The notes beneath the pieces were generated by a model, which worked only from the letters and a program-made list of their open reading frames with translations, made no database searches and was not told the origin of the DNA. Of a stretch of DNA of 43,401 nt, positions 6,715 through 15,865 are shown one piece after another. The position numbers were made by a program, and so were the translations under genes. Origin of the DNA: Actinomycetes bacterium (GTDB lineage Bacteria > Actinomycetota > Acidimicrobiia > Acidimicrobiales > Acidimicrobiaceae); contig JAJYDM010000009.1 in NCBI GenBank assembly GCA_021777475.1, positions 1-43,401 of the forward strand. The letters are read 5' to 3'. Numbering within the stretch: the stretch's first letter is position 1; each line of letters opens with the position of its first letter.

Positions 6715-8829
6715 ATGCGGGTTTTATCGAAACTTGTGCTCACGGTGATATTTGGCGGCCTGCTGCTTGGCTTAGGTTCTCTGCTTTTTTTCCCGGCTCT
6801 TTCAAATCTTACACTTTTCATTGAACCTGGCACGCTTTCGACGCCGCTGCAGCTGCGAACACTAGCCTATCCGTCGAAAATATATGACGCACAGGGGAAC
6901 CTGCTCTACGTGATGCAAGGAAACGGCTACCGAATTCCGATAACCCTTGCCCAAGTGCCAACCAATGTGATCAATGCGGTTCTTGACGTGGAGGATCACA
7001 CTTTTTACCAGCATGGACCGATAGATCTGAAGTCCATCGCACGGGCCTTGTCGGCCGACGTTTCTGGGGGCACGATTCTTGAGGGTGGGTCCACCATAAC
7101 CCAGCAGTTGGTGAAAAATACCATTCTTACGCCTCAGCGCACCCTATCCAGAAAAATTCAGGAGGCCATCGATTCCTACCGAATCGAAGGGCAGTTCACT
7201 AAGAGCCAGATTTTACAAAAATACCTAAACACGGTATATTTTGGCGATGGGGCTTATGGAATAGGCGCTGCCGCAAAGACATACTTTAATCTGAGTGTGG
7301 ACAAGCTGAGTACCGCTCAGGCAGCTCTACTGGCAATCCTGATTGAAGACCCATCGGGAAATGACCCGTTCCTGCATCCAGCCAATGCACTTGCCAGGAG
7401 AAACGTTGCACTTGACCAGATGGTCCAGTACAATGACCTCACCCAGGCTCAGGCAAATCAGGATAAGCTTGAGGCCTTGCCACAGGTTTCTTACAGACCT
7501 CAGGTGAGCGCGCCCTCTACCTTTGTTCAAGAGGTTATAAATCGGATTTTGACCTCGCCTAAGTACTTGATACTGGGGAGCTCTCAGAATCAGAGGCTGC
7601 AGGCATTGAACAGCGATGGACTGCAAATATATACCACTCTGAACTCAAAGTATGAGGCCGAGGCCCAAGCGGCCGTGAAGAAGATCGTGCCAAACACCAA
7701 TGGCAAGTACACTGCGGCGCTTGTAAGTATGGACCCCAGCACCGGTGCGGTGGAGGCTCTGGTGTCAGGTAACCCATCGCATGGATATGGCGGATACGAT
7801 GTCGTTACGGGTAGAGGAGGAACGGGCAGGCAGCCTGGATCGTCCTTCAAGCCGATCGTCTTGGCGGCACTCTTGCAGCAGGGGTATAGTCCAAGCGACA
7901 TCATAGACGGAACCGGCCCGTGTCAATTTGTGATTCCAAACGTGAAGCCTTCGCCGTATATCGTTCACAACGCTGAACCCGGATACGGCTTGATGACCAT
8001 CACAAAGGCAACCGCGGACTCCGTCAACTGTGCGTACGTTCGGCTCGGTGTTAACCTCGGCGACAACAACATCGTTAATATGGCCCACATTATGGGTGTA
8101 ACCAGCCCGCTAACTGCGGTTCCTTCAATAGCGATCGGGTCCGAAGACGTAACTCCGCTCGAAATGGCCGAAGTCTATTCGACTCTGGCTGACAACGGAA
8201 TTAGACACACTCCGTACTTCACGACAAAGATTCTTGATCCAAACGGCAAGACCCTTATCCAGACCTCTTCTCCGGGGGTTCGGGTTTTGTCCGCCCAGAA
8301 TGTGGAAGTCGAAGATCAGGTTATGCAGGCAGTGGTGCAATATGGAACTGGAACCGCAGCCGCGATTCCTGGTCGAGAGATTGCGGGAAAGACGGGGACG
8401 ACCGACAACTTCACTGATGGTTGGTTCAATGGCTTTACTCCCCAGCTCGAAACGGCCGTTTGGATGGGAGATCCGGCTGGATCAGTGCCAATGACTGATG
8501 TCGGAGGAATTCCAGTTTACGGTGGAACCTATCCGGCGGAGATTTGGCATGCTTACATGAGCCAGGCTCTTGCCGGTCTTCCGATTGTCAACTTTCCGCC
8601 GCCCAATCCAGCGCTTATCCCTCCTGGGAAGTTCATTGTTCCAATCGACTCTCCCGGCGCGATAACGACTCCGCCAACCACCTCCACGACGACGACGACT
8701 TTACCTGCGGAATCGTCTCCAGGCACCACAGGAACAACCTCGGCCTCCGGTTCTGTCACTACAACTACTATTTCAACTACCGGTACAACTACTCCATCGG
8801 TGACAGGCACTGGTCCAGGGAGTGGATAG
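6715..8829 (+). CDS. Class A penicillin-binding protein (bifunctional transglycosylase/transpeptidase)
   Basis: A 704-residue membrane-anchored peptidoglycan synthase. Residues 1-32 hold one membrane segment (LVLTVIFGGLLLGLGSLLFF). The GT51 glycosyltransferase domain has the catalytic Glu93 in VEDHTFYQHGPID, GGSTITQQLVKN, and KYLNTVYFGDGAYGIGAAA. The transpeptidase domain has SSFK (Ser376, Lys379), SVN (436-438) and KTGTTDNFTDGWF (559 on), so both activities look intact. After about residue 645 the protein turns into a Pro/Thr/Ser/Gly-rich tail (PPTTSTTTTTLP and onward), probably an extracellular spacer. No PASTA or FN3 domain is visible. It stands alone between an Nfu gene and a coiled-coil gene. 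Confidence 0.96.
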   Translation: MRVLSKLVLTVIFGGLLLGLGSLLFFPALSNLTLFIEPGTLSTPLQLRTLAYPSKIYDAQGNLLYVMQGNGYRIPITLAQVPTNVINAVLDVEDHTFYQHGPIDLKSIARALSADVSGGTILEGGSTITQQLVKNTILTPQRTLSRKIQEAIDSYRIEGQFTKSQILQKYLNTVYFGDGAYGIGAAAKTYFNLSVDKLSTAQAALLAILIEDPSGNDPFLHPANALARRNVALDQMVQYNDLTQAQANQDKLEALPQVSYRPQVSAPSTFVQEVINRILTSPKYLILGSSQNQRLQALNSDGLQIYTTLNSKYEAEAQAAVKKIVPNTNGKYTAALVSMDPSTGAVEALVSGNPSHGYGGYDVVTGRGGTGRQPGSSFKPIVLAALLQQGYSPSDIIDGTGPCQFVIPNVKPSPYIVHNAEPGYGLMTITKATADSVNCAYVRLGVNLGDNNIVNMAHIMGVTSPLTAVPSIAIGSEDVTPLEMAEVYSTLADNGIRHTPYFTTKILDPNGKTLIQTSSPGVRVLSAQNVEVEDQVMQAVVQYGTGTAAAIPGREIAGKTGTTDNFTDGWFNGFTPQLETAVWMGDPAGSVPMTDVGGIPVYGGTYPAEIWHAYMSQALAGLPIVNFPPPNPALIPPGKFIVPIDSPGAITTPPTTSTTTTTLPAESSPGTTGTTSASGSVTTTTISTTGTTTPSVTGTGPGSG

Positions 8830-8866
8830 TTATGCCGTATCATTTTGACCAAAGGTAGGGTTAGCA

Positions 8867-9592
8867 GTGGAGAAGTCTGAATTGGAGCAGCTTTTTGCTG
8901 TGCAGGAGGTGGACGCGAGATTGCGCGAGTTGCGTCACAGGCTCGCCAATTTGGCGGAAACGTCTGGAGCAAAGTCCCTTGCTGAAGACCTGAGATTGCT
9001 TCAGCTGAGTCGTAACCGCATGAAAGCTTCGATGGAAAGCCTCGGGAAGCGGAGAGACGAACTTGAAGATCGTTCACGGATTCTGATGGGCAAGGTGAAA
9101 AATATCAAAGCAAAGGAGATGAGCGGGGCGATATCTCATAGGGATATTGCAACGACTGAAGCTGAGATTTCACATCTTGAGACCCAGCGTTCCGAGCTAG
9201 AGGATGCCGAATTTGAGGTCTTGTCAGAGATCGAACACCTTGAACCTCAACTGCTGGACTTAGAAAGTCGAATCGCCGAACGTGATATCGAGCTATCCAA
9301 ATTGAATGGGCAGAATTTGGACATCACGAACGGGGTCAATGGTGAGATCACAGAAATGGATGGCAAGCGCATAGCTCTTGTCGGAGGCATCGACGCAGCG
9401 CTTTTAAAGATCTACGACGATATTTATGCAAGGGTTGATTCGCTTGCTGTTGCAAAGGTTGAGAATGGAAACTGTCAAGGTTGCCGATTGAAGTTGTCCT
9501 CGGTAGAAATCGAGAACGTCAGGCGCACACTTTCAGGTGACTTTTCGAGACCGCCCACTTGCGAGCAGTGCGGTAGAATTCTATATCTGTAG
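8867..9592 (+). CDS. Coiled-coil protein with C-terminal C4 zinc ribbon (DUF164 / CT398 type)
   Basis: A 241-residue protein, almost wholly heptad-rich coiled coil to about residue 175 (long runs of E, L, R, K and S), followed by a zinc ribbon with CQGCRLKL and CEQCGRILYL. Actinobacterial members (Rv2229c-like) are widespread and of unknown biochemical role; they are often near RNA-processing genes such as RNase H or rnpB. GTG start at 8867 after GGTAGGG. Its stop codon ends exactly where the 3' terminal stem of rnpB on the opposite strand begins. Confidence 0.92.
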   Translation: MEKSELEQLFAVQEVDARLRELRHRLANLAETSGAKSLAEDLRLLQLSRNRMKASMESLGKRRDELEDRSRILMGKVKNIKAKEMSGAISHRDIATTEAEISHLETQRSELEDAEFEVLSEIEHLEPQLLDLESRIAERDIELSKLNGQNLDITNGVNGEITEMDGKRIALVGGIDAALLKIYDDIYARVDSLAVAKVENGNCQGCRLKLSSVEIENVRRTLSGDFSRPPTCEQCGRILYL

Positions 9593-9930
<338 letters not shown>

Positions 9931-9935
9931 ATTAA

Positions 9936-9941
9936 AGTCTA
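9936..9941 (-). promoter_or_regulatory. -10 element of the rnpB promoter
   Basis: TAGACT on the minus strand lies five bases before the first base of helix P1, the right place for a -10 box. The -35 region is not recognisable. Confidence 0.5.
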
Positions 9942-10031
9942 GATGTCTCATGGTGTTGGTGAGCTAATCAACTTTGTACCAACCTCAGGTTATGGTAGTC
10001 GATAAAGAAAAGCGGGTTTTAGGAGTAATAG

Positions 10032-11141
10032 GTGAAGATTGCCGCACTTGGAGATGCACATGTTGGGCGTTCAAGTTATCCGGTTGCCTATGATGGGGTG
10101 AACGTCCGAGAAAAAGATTTTGAGAGGTCGTTCCTAGAGGCCGTTGACCTGCTGCTGGACCAGAGTCCAGATCTGATTCTCTTTTTAGGAGACATTTTCG
10201 ATTTTCCCCGACCCTCATTTCGATCATTCAGAACGGTGCAAAAGGGGCTCTTCGTTATCAAGCGATCCGGTATTCCGCTTGTGGCGATTAGTGGAAATCA
10301 TGACACGCCCCGGCTCCATGGAACCGAAAGTCCATACGGTGCTTTGCACGATGTCTTTCCAGAATTCGGGCTGATATACCGACAGCAGTACGAGTGTTTC
10401 GACGTTGGGGAGGTGCGTATCCACGGCATTCCTCAGATGCTTGCTGAGGTCGAGACGGCTGAAGCTCTGGAGATGGCTTCATCAAATAAGAGTTTCAGCA
10501 AAGTAAATCTGGTCATAACTCATCCGAGGGTGAAGCAATTGACACCGTCCTACGCCGATATCAATGAGATCGAGTTGGATGCGGAGGATATAAAGGGAGA
10601 CTTTGCGCTTCTGGGTCACTATCACTTTCACGCCAAGGTCAAAGAGAACATGTGGTATGTAGGATCGACGGACACGTTTTCTTTCGGCGACAGTCCGGAG
10701 TTGTCAAAGGGTATTGCCGTCTTGGACACGGATTCGGGGGAGTGTTCCCATGTGGCTCTCAAGAATCAGCGGTCTTTGCTCGACCTGGGTTTGACGCCAG
10801 CGTTCGGGCTTGGAGCTAGAGAGCTGGAACAGATAGTAGAGGAGCAGTTGGCTTGTACTCCTGAAGGGTCGGTTGCCAGGTTGCGTCTGGATGGAGTTGA
10901 TCCGGCTGCATACCGGCTAGTCGATCCCGCTGTGATTCGTGAGCTGAGCAGTCATCTGCTTTACTTCAGGCTGGAGCCACTCTATCTTTCCGCAGCCCTA
11001 GAGGTCGAGCTTCCGGAGCTTGACTCGATGCCTTCGAAATGGATGCGTTTCGTGGAGCAGCAGGACGTTGCCGACGGTGACAAACATGAAATATCGCAGA
11101 TGGGCATTGAGTATATAAACAAGGCGATCGAGGCTTCATGA
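10032..11141 (+). CDS. sbcD: SbcD/Mre11-type DNA repair exonuclease subunit
   Basis: Metal-dependent phosphoesterase of the Mre11/SbcD group that with its ATPase partner opens hairpins and trims DNA ends. The 369-residue product has the five phosphoesterase motifs: GDAHVG (Asp8, His10), GDIFD (Asp54), GNHD (Asn89-Asp91), ITHPR, and GHYHFHAK. The second half is the capping and partner-binding region, poorly conserved. GTG start at 10032, with AGGAG at 10021-10025. Its last four bases (ATGA) overlap the start of the SbcC gene, so the pair is translationally coupled. Gene symbol by family. Confidence 0.9.
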   Translation: MKIAALGDAHVGRSSYPVAYDGVNVREKDFERSFLEAVDLLLDQSPDLILFLGDIFDFPRPSFRSFRTVQKGLFVIKRSGIPLVAISGNHDTPRLHGTESPYGALHDVFPEFGLIYRQQYECFDVGEVRIHGIPQMLAEVETAEALEMASSNKSFSKVNLVITHPRVKQLTPSYADINEIELDAEDIKGDFALLGHYHFHAKVKENMWYVGSTDTFSFGDSPELSKGIAVLDTDSGECSHVALKNQRSLLDLGLTPAFGLGARELEQIVEEQLACTPEGSVARLRLDGVDPAAYRLVDPAVIRELSSHLLYFRLEPLYLSAALEVELPELDSMPSKWMRFVEQQDVADGDKHEISQMGIEYINKAIEAS

Positions 11142-13432
11142 GGATCTTTCGAATTTTGCTTCAGAGCTACCGTGTTTTCGAAGATCCATTGGAACTGGAG
11201 TTTCCGTCTGGGTTGGTGGGAGTATACGGTTCAAACGGCGCGGGAAAATCATACTTGATTGAGTCCATACCATGGACGCTCTATGGAAGGAGTAGGACTT
11301 CTGTCCAAGATGTCCGCACTTCAGGTAGCGACAAGGAGTGTGTCACGGAAATTGAATTTGAACATGATGACCATCTTTACAGGGTGAGGCGCAGCGTTTC
11401 TGTCAGGGGACTTGTTAGAGCGCGAGGCTGGATCGATAACGATCTCGTTTGTGATGGTGTGAAGGAAACAAACCGTTTTGTTCATGCGACGTTGGGGATG
11501 GACATAGATGGGTTCCGGTCGTCTGTATTTGCGGAGCAGAAGCAGCTTTCGGCCTTTTCCGACGCTAATCCAGCTGATCGTCAGAGACTTGTTTTATCTT
11601 TGCTTGGTATCACTCCGCTTGACAAGGCCAGGGACATGGCCCGATCGGATGCAAGGCTGCAAATGGATCAGCTCAAGCTTGCCAGGGCCTCTCTACCTGA
11701 TATCGGCCGATTCATTGCTGAAAGAGAGGAATTTCTTGAGGAGACCCACAAAGCTAAGTCAGATTTTCAAAAGAGCTTGGAACGACTGAATGAACTGTCT
11801 CGGCGGGCTGAAGCTGAGGAAAATGAGCTGAAGCGTCTTGACGCCGTCAAGATTCATAGCGATCAAATCATTGCAGTTGGTAAAGAGAAGCGCCGACTAT
11901 TCGATGAGCTGGCCGAACAGGTTGCCAAGCTGTCATTTGCCCAGGGGAGGCTGAACGAAATTGAGGTTGACCTCTTGGCATTGGCCGGTGCTGATCGTGA
12001 GGTGGGCGAGCTAGAAGTCAAGGCCAGTGAGATCAAGGCTTTGCTCGACATGACAATACAGATGGAAAAGTCCAGTGCCGAGCTTAGGTCCTTGCTTGAC
12101 CAATTTGGATGCCAGTCTGTCGAGGAACTTCGCCACATGAGTGAGGTAATTTGGGATCGTTTGGAGGAGAGCGAGAGTAGTCGCCAGACTGTGTTGGCCG
12201 AAATTCGCACAGTGGAACTTGATCTGGCCTATTTGAAGGCTAATTGCAAGTCCGCCGAGGATGCCATGGCGATGCTCGAGAGTCTCGGATCTGATTCGCC
12301 TTGCCCAACCTGCGGCCAGCAGCTTGGGGAGGAGTTTGAGGACCATCTCAGCGAATCTCGGATTAATTTGGATGCTCAGACTTCGTTGCTTTGCTCAAAG
12401 GAGCCAGAACTGCTCGGACTCAAGTCTCGATTGGAATCTTTCGAAAGCATGCGGTGTGAGTTGATTCTGGAGAAGGAGTCCGTTGAAGGGGCCATTATCA
12501 GGGCCTCGATTCTAAGTGAGGCGATTGATGGCTTGAATCCGTCAGGAAGCGTGATGGAACTAAGGCTCGGTTTGGAAAAGGCTATGTGCGATCTGAAACA
12601 GGCAAGGGGCGCACAGGCCCGTTCTCTTGGCCTGTTGGCCGAAAAACACGAGCTTGATCGGACGTTGCAGTCGGAATCTCGAATACTGAGGGCATATAAA
12701 GATGTGGAGTGCGAGCTTCAGGAACTCAAGCTACGGCTGAATGAGTTGGATTTTGATTTTGAACGATATCGTCGACAAGCGAAAGTCGTGGCGACCTGTC
12801 AACGTGAGGCACAACATGCCAAGGAACTTCATGATAGTGAGATAGTCAGGCAAGTCCAACTTGCTGGCAAGCTTGAAAGAGTTGATGCGCTAATCGACCA
12901 AGTCAGGGAGTCGCACGCGGTAGTTGGACGTCTGGAAGTGCGTTCGGAATTGGTTGGCCGGGTGGCTGACTACTTGAACGAGTTCCGCCGATCGACCATT
13001 TCGGCGCTGGGTCCCCGGCTGGCAGCAGCTTCAGCTTCTCTTTTTGCGGAGCTGACGGAGTCGGATTACGATCGTCTCGAGGTTGATACGTCCAACTGGC
13101 AACTTCGAATTTCCGATTACGGTTCGGCACATGATTTGGGAAGATTTTCCGGGTCGGAGCGTGACTTGGCCAACCTAGCGTTTCGCATCGCAATCTCCGA
13201 ACAGATCGGACACAGTTTCGGACAGCAGGTTGGGCTGCTAGTTCTTGACGAAATATTTGGACCACTTGATGACCAACGGAAGTTCGTCATGTTAGGAGCA
13301 CTCGATAGCCTGAAAGCGCGATTTAATCAGGTTATTGTGGTTACTCATGGTACCGAGATAAAAGAGCAGATGCCCGGAGCCATTGAGGTTGTAAAAGTGG
13401 GGAGGAGGAGAGCGACGGCTAGAGTGGCATAG
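11138..13432 (+). CDS. sbcC: SbcC/Rad50-type ATPase
   Basis: The SMC-like ATPase partner of SbcD. 764 residues, shorter than the roughly 1050 of E. coli SbcC because the coiled coils are shorter. Walker A GSNGAGKS at 31-38; two long coiled-coil arms around a zinc hook CPTC (Cys389, Cys392); ABC signature FSGSERDLANLAFRIA near 670; Walker B LLVLDE with Asp704-Glu705, then IFGPLDDQRK (D-loop). All ATPase parts are intact. It overlaps sbcD by 4 bp. The next gene is a sigma factor with its own promoter-like sequence, so a shared operon with it is not obvious. Confidence 0.94.
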   Translation: MRIFRILLQSYRVFEDPLELEFPSGLVGVYGSNGAGKSYLIESIPWTLYGRSRTSVQDVRTSGSDKECVTEIEFEHDDHLYRVRRSVSVRGLVRARGWIDNDLVCDGVKETNRFVHATLGMDIDGFRSSVFAEQKQLSAFSDANPADRQRLVLSLLGITPLDKARDMARSDARLQMDQLKLARASLPDIGRFIAEREEFLEETHKAKSDFQKSLERLNELSRRAEAEENELKRLDAVKIHSDQIIAVGKEKRRLFDELAEQVAKLSFAQGRLNEIEVDLLALAGADREVGELEVKASEIKALLDMTIQMEKSSAELRSLLDQFGCQSVEELRHMSEVIWDRLEESESSRQTVLAEIRTVELDLAYLKANCKSAEDAMAMLESLGSDSPCPTCGQQLGEEFEDHLSESRINLDAQTSLLCSKEPELLGLKSRLESFESMRCELILEKESVEGAIIRASILSEAIDGLNPSGSVMELRLGLEKAMCDLKQARGAQARSLGLLAEKHELDRTLQSESRILRAYKDVECELQELKLRLNELDFDFERYRRQAKVVATCQREAQHAKELHDSEIVRQVQLAGKLERVDALIDQVRESHAVVGRLEVRSELVGRVADYLNEFRRSTISALGPRLAAASASLFAELTESDYDRLEVDTSNWQLRISDYGSAHDLGRFSGSERDLANLAFRIAISEQIGHSFGQQVGLLVLDEIFGPLDDQRKFVMLGALDSLKARFNQVIVVTHGTEIKEQMPGAIEVVKVGRRRATARVA

Positions 13433-13449
13433 CGCTTCCTCCCTAACGG

Positions 13450-13479
13450 TTGCTCAATTGGCAATCGTCGGGGTATATT
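13450..13479 (+). promoter_or_regulatory. Candidate promoter of the sigma-factor gene
   Basis: TTGCTC (13450-13455) and TATATT (13474-13479) are 18 bp apart, upstream of the GTG at 13518. It looks like a housekeeping promoter, not a typical ECF autoregulated one. Confidence 0.45.
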
Positions 13480-13517
13480 TCGTCAGAGGTGGCTAGAAAT
13501 CTGATACCGTTACGAAA

Positions 13518-14108
13518 GTGTTCAATCGACTAGTGTTTGATCCTGCAGAAACGATTGCAAAGGCCAAGACAGGCGACAAGGATGCCCTGGCCAGGCTCTG
13601 GTCTCTATTAAATCCAGGACTAGTGAGGTATCTATCCTCTTTGGGCTGCAGCTCCTCGGAAGATATTGCTTCGGAGAGTTGGATCTCCCTTTCCAAGGTA
13701 CTTTTGAGATTTCAAGGCAACATTTCAGCTTTACAGGGTTTGTTGTTTCAGATCGCGCGCGCAAGACTTTATGATCAATTGCGCAAAGATTACCGGCGAC
13801 CCAGGCCGACCCTCATGGTTGTGGACGAGAATACCTTTCACGATCAGGTCAGCATCGAGCCAGAGATTTCTTATGATGAGTCGTCGTCGAGAACGCTTGG
13901 GTGGCTGTCCAAGATTCCAACTTCCCAGGCTGAAGTGGTGTCGCTACGAGTTATCGTCGGGATGTCTCACTTTGAGATCTCTCAGATCATTGGAAAGTCT
14001 GAGGGCGCCGTGAGGATTCTCTTCTTCAGGGGGTTGGAAAACCTTGAGAAAGTGATCTCCGGGGAGGAGAAAGGAAATTCATCAAAGAAATTTTTCACCT
14101 CTGCGTAA
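13518..14108 (+). CDS. RNA polymerase sigma factor, sigma-70 family, ECF-like
   Basis: A 196-residue sigma factor with only regions 2 and 4. Region 2: AKTGDKDALARLWSLLNPGL, DIASESWISLSKVLLRFQGN, LLFQIARARLYDQLRKDYRR. Region 4: LSKIPTSQAEVVSLRVIVGM, SHFEISQIIGKSEGAVRILFFRGLENL, a helix-turn-helix of the ECF kind. The linker between them is about 40 residues. The following gene, 33 bp on, codes a single-pass membrane protein and is the best candidate for its regulator; this is inferred from position. GTG start. The inducing signal is unknown. Confidence 0.9.
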   Translation: MFNRLVFDPAETIAKAKTGDKDALARLWSLLNPGLVRYLSSLGCSSSEDIASESWISLSKVLLRFQGNISALQGLLFQIARARLYDQLRKDYRRPRPTLMVVDENTFHDQVSIEPEISYDESSSRTLGWLSKIPTSQAEVVSLRVIVGMSHFEISQIIGKSEGAVRILFFRGLENLEKVISGEEKGNSSKKFFTSA

Positions 14109-14141
14109 CATTTCAGGTGTGCGATACGATTTGTACATGTT

Positions 14142-15107
14142 ATGGTGGACGACGATCGAATAGCAAATGACAGTTCCGATGGTTTTCATCATGACGAGTT
14201 CGATCGTTTCATAGATCATCTCATCGCAGGGGATCTCCCGCGGGATAAAGAGTTTTCGCAGCTTGAAAGCGCTCTGATCGAGATGTCCAGTTTTACAGCA
14301 ACCGACGCCTTGACTGGGGGGTCAGTTGTCGTCGAACGCATGGCAGAGGAGATTGAGAGTTCGGCTTCACACCCGGGCTCCAACGACAAGCGCACCTACC
14401 TTGCCCGCTTTTTGGGAGTCAAGGCGATTATTGCGGTGACTACGGCAGTGGCTTTTACCGGCGCTTCCGCAGCTGCAGCATCCGGCTCACTTCCAGAGCC
14501 GATTCAAAAGGTATTTTCTGCAGCTGTTTCGAATCTCGGAGTTTCGCTACCTTCTGCTTCGGCCGCAACTACTTCGACCACGCTGAAATCGGTTTCAATT
14601 GGTTCTCAGAGCAGCGATACGATATCTCAGGCGACCACGCCAAATACCGACATATCGTCGTCTGCGGCCGGCCCCACGACTTCAGTGCCAGCGTCTTCGA
14701 ACGTCAAGTCTGATTCGATTTACTGCTTGCCGTTAATTTCGGAAAGTATTAATTCGCCGTTGATCTCAGGTTCCACAACATCTGGTTCGGTGACCACAAG
14801 CAGTTCACCAACAACGAGTTCAACCACGACCAGTTCATCTACGACAACGTCTTCTACTACAACAACTTCCACCACGACCACTACACAACCAACCACCACG
14901 ACCACCGGCGCCAACAGGTGTGTCCCAACGAGTTCAACCACGACCAGTTCATCTACGACAACGTCTTCTACTACAACAACTTCCACCACGACCACGACAC
15001 AACCATCCACAACGACCACGACACAACCAACCACCACGACCACGACACAACCAACTACAACGGCCGCCTCCGCATCGATTTCGGCGGATGTCGGGCGGTC
15101 TGATTGA
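14142..15107 (+). CDS. Single-pass membrane protein with Thr/Ser-rich repeat tail, possible anti-sigma partner
   Basis: 321 residues. Residues 1-85 are an acidic cytoplasmic-type domain (DEFDRFIDHLIAGDL, FSQLESALIEM), then a membrane segment at about 93-112 (IIAVTTAVAFTGASAAAASG), then a long outside region that ends in Thr/Ser/Gln/Pro low complexity (SSTTTSSSTTTSSTTTT, TTTTQPTTTT). The layout of sigma gene followed by N-in membrane protein is that of many anti-sigma systems, but no HxxxCxxC zinc anti-sigma motif is present, so the role is a guess. The tail is encoded by repeated DNA, including an exact 70-bp repeat. A hairpin follows at 15185-15222. Confidence 0.75.
   Translation: MVDDDRIANDSSDGFHHDEFDRFIDHLIAGDLPRDKEFSQLESALIEMSSFTATDALTGGSVVVERMAEEIESSASHPGSNDKRTYLARFLGVKAIIAVTTAVAFTGASAAAASGSLPEPIQKVFSAAVSNLGVSLPSASAATTSTTLKSVSIGSQSSDTISQATTPNTDISSSAAGPTTSVPASSNVKSDSIYCLPLISESINSPLISGSTTSGSVTTSSSPTTSSTTTSSSTTTSSTTTTSTTTTTQPTTTTTGANRCVPTSSTTTSSSTTTSSTTTTSTTTTTQPSTTTTTQPTTTTTTQPTTTAASASISADVGRSD
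14812..14881 (+). repeat. 70-bp exact direct repeat, copy 1 (in the Thr-rich tail)
   Basis: Identical base for base to 14926-14995, offset 114 bp (38 codons). It codes the SSTTTSSSTTTSSTTTTST part of the tail. The identity extends to synonymous positions, so it is a recent duplication or has been kept alike by conversion. Confidence 0.92.
14926..14995 (+). repeat. 70-bp exact direct repeat, copy 2 (in the Thr-rich tail)
   Basis: Second copy of 14812-14881. Downstream of it a shorter unit, CACGACCACGACACAACCA and close variants, recurs three times up to about 15053, coding TTTTQP units. Confidence 0.92.
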
Positions 15108-15184
15108 AAAGTTATGCCGATTTATCAACATGGGATAAATGTAGGACTCAAGTCCTGAAGACCTCGCCAAGGTATCCCATATGC

Positions 15185-15222
15185 CAATAGACTCCGACCC
15201 AGGCTGTGGTCGGAGTCTATTG
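15185..15222. terminator. Strong hairpin between convergent genes
   Basis: A perfect 15-bp inverted repeat (15185-15199 with 15208-15222) around an 8-nt loop lies between the Thr-rich membrane protein gene and the end of purE. Neither side has a long T-run, as is common in actinobacterial terminators. It can serve both strands. This gap (15108-15362) shows nothing else. Confidence 0.75.
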
Positions 15223-15362
15223 TTCCCAGGATCGGAAGTTTGCTTTTTGCCTATTTCAATTTTTTCATTTGGTCTGGCTGAATATTGATTGGAAGCTGCG
15301 GGATCCTGGTCGCCAGTCAAGCGACGTACCTGAAGTGCTTTTCGCTCAAACCCCGCAGAAAA

Positions 15363-15845
15363 CTAAGTTGGTGGAAGCACTTTTGCTAACGACTCGGCAG
15401 CCATTTCACTTTGGTAGGCGGAGAGTTTGAGTCTTAGGGTTGGGTCGGCGGTCGAGAGTATCCTTACAGCAAGTAGGCCAGCGTTCTTGGCGTTGTCAAT
15501 TGCCACGGTTGCAACCGGTATCCCGGAAGGCATTTGAACTATGGAAAGCAGGGAGTCAAGGCCATCTAACCTCTTCAAAGCCACCGGAACACCTATCACC
15601 GGTATCGTTGTTACCGATGCCAGCATTCCCGGAAGATGGGCGGCTCCTCCTGCACCGGCGATTATGACCCGTAGTCCGTTGCCGTAGGCGTCCGATCCGT
15701 AGGTCAGCATCTTCTGGGGGGTGCGGTGGGCAGACAGGACTCTTAACTCGTATTCAATCCCAAAGGACTCAAGCACCTGCGCCGCAGGGGCCATCACAGG
15801 GTAGTCCGAATCTGATCCCATGACGATTCCAACGATTGCCGCCAT
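15363..15845 (-). CDS. purE: N5-carboxyaminoimidazole ribonucleotide mutase PurE
   Basis: Purine synthesis: converts N5-CAIR to CAIR, after PurK. The 160-residue class I form is recognised by [13 protein letters not shown], the catalytic-His loop [27 protein letters not shown] and [16 protein letters not shown] at 15845 with AGGAG six bases upstream. It lies 20 bp downstream of purK on the same strand, so both steps are co-expressed. Confidence 0.97.
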   Translation of the reverse strand: MAAIVGIVMGSDSDYPVMAPAAQVLESFGIEYELRVLSAHRTPQKMLTYGSDAYGNGLRVIIAGAGGAAHLPGMLASVTTIPVIGVPVALKRLDGLDSLLSIVQMPSGIPVATVAIDNAKNAGLLAVRILSTADPTLRLKLSAYQSEMAAESLAKVLPPT

Positions 15846-15865
15846 TGCGAACTCCTATTTCTGAG

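Noticed and set aside
8553-9077. 174-codon minus-strand frame across the end of the PBP gene
   Set aside because: Its Val-rich run is only the antisense of the Thr-rich tail codons.
14720-15043. Val-rich minus-strand frame and His/Arg-rich plus-strand frames over the Thr-rich tail
   Set aside because: All are products of the repetitive ACN codons read in other frames.
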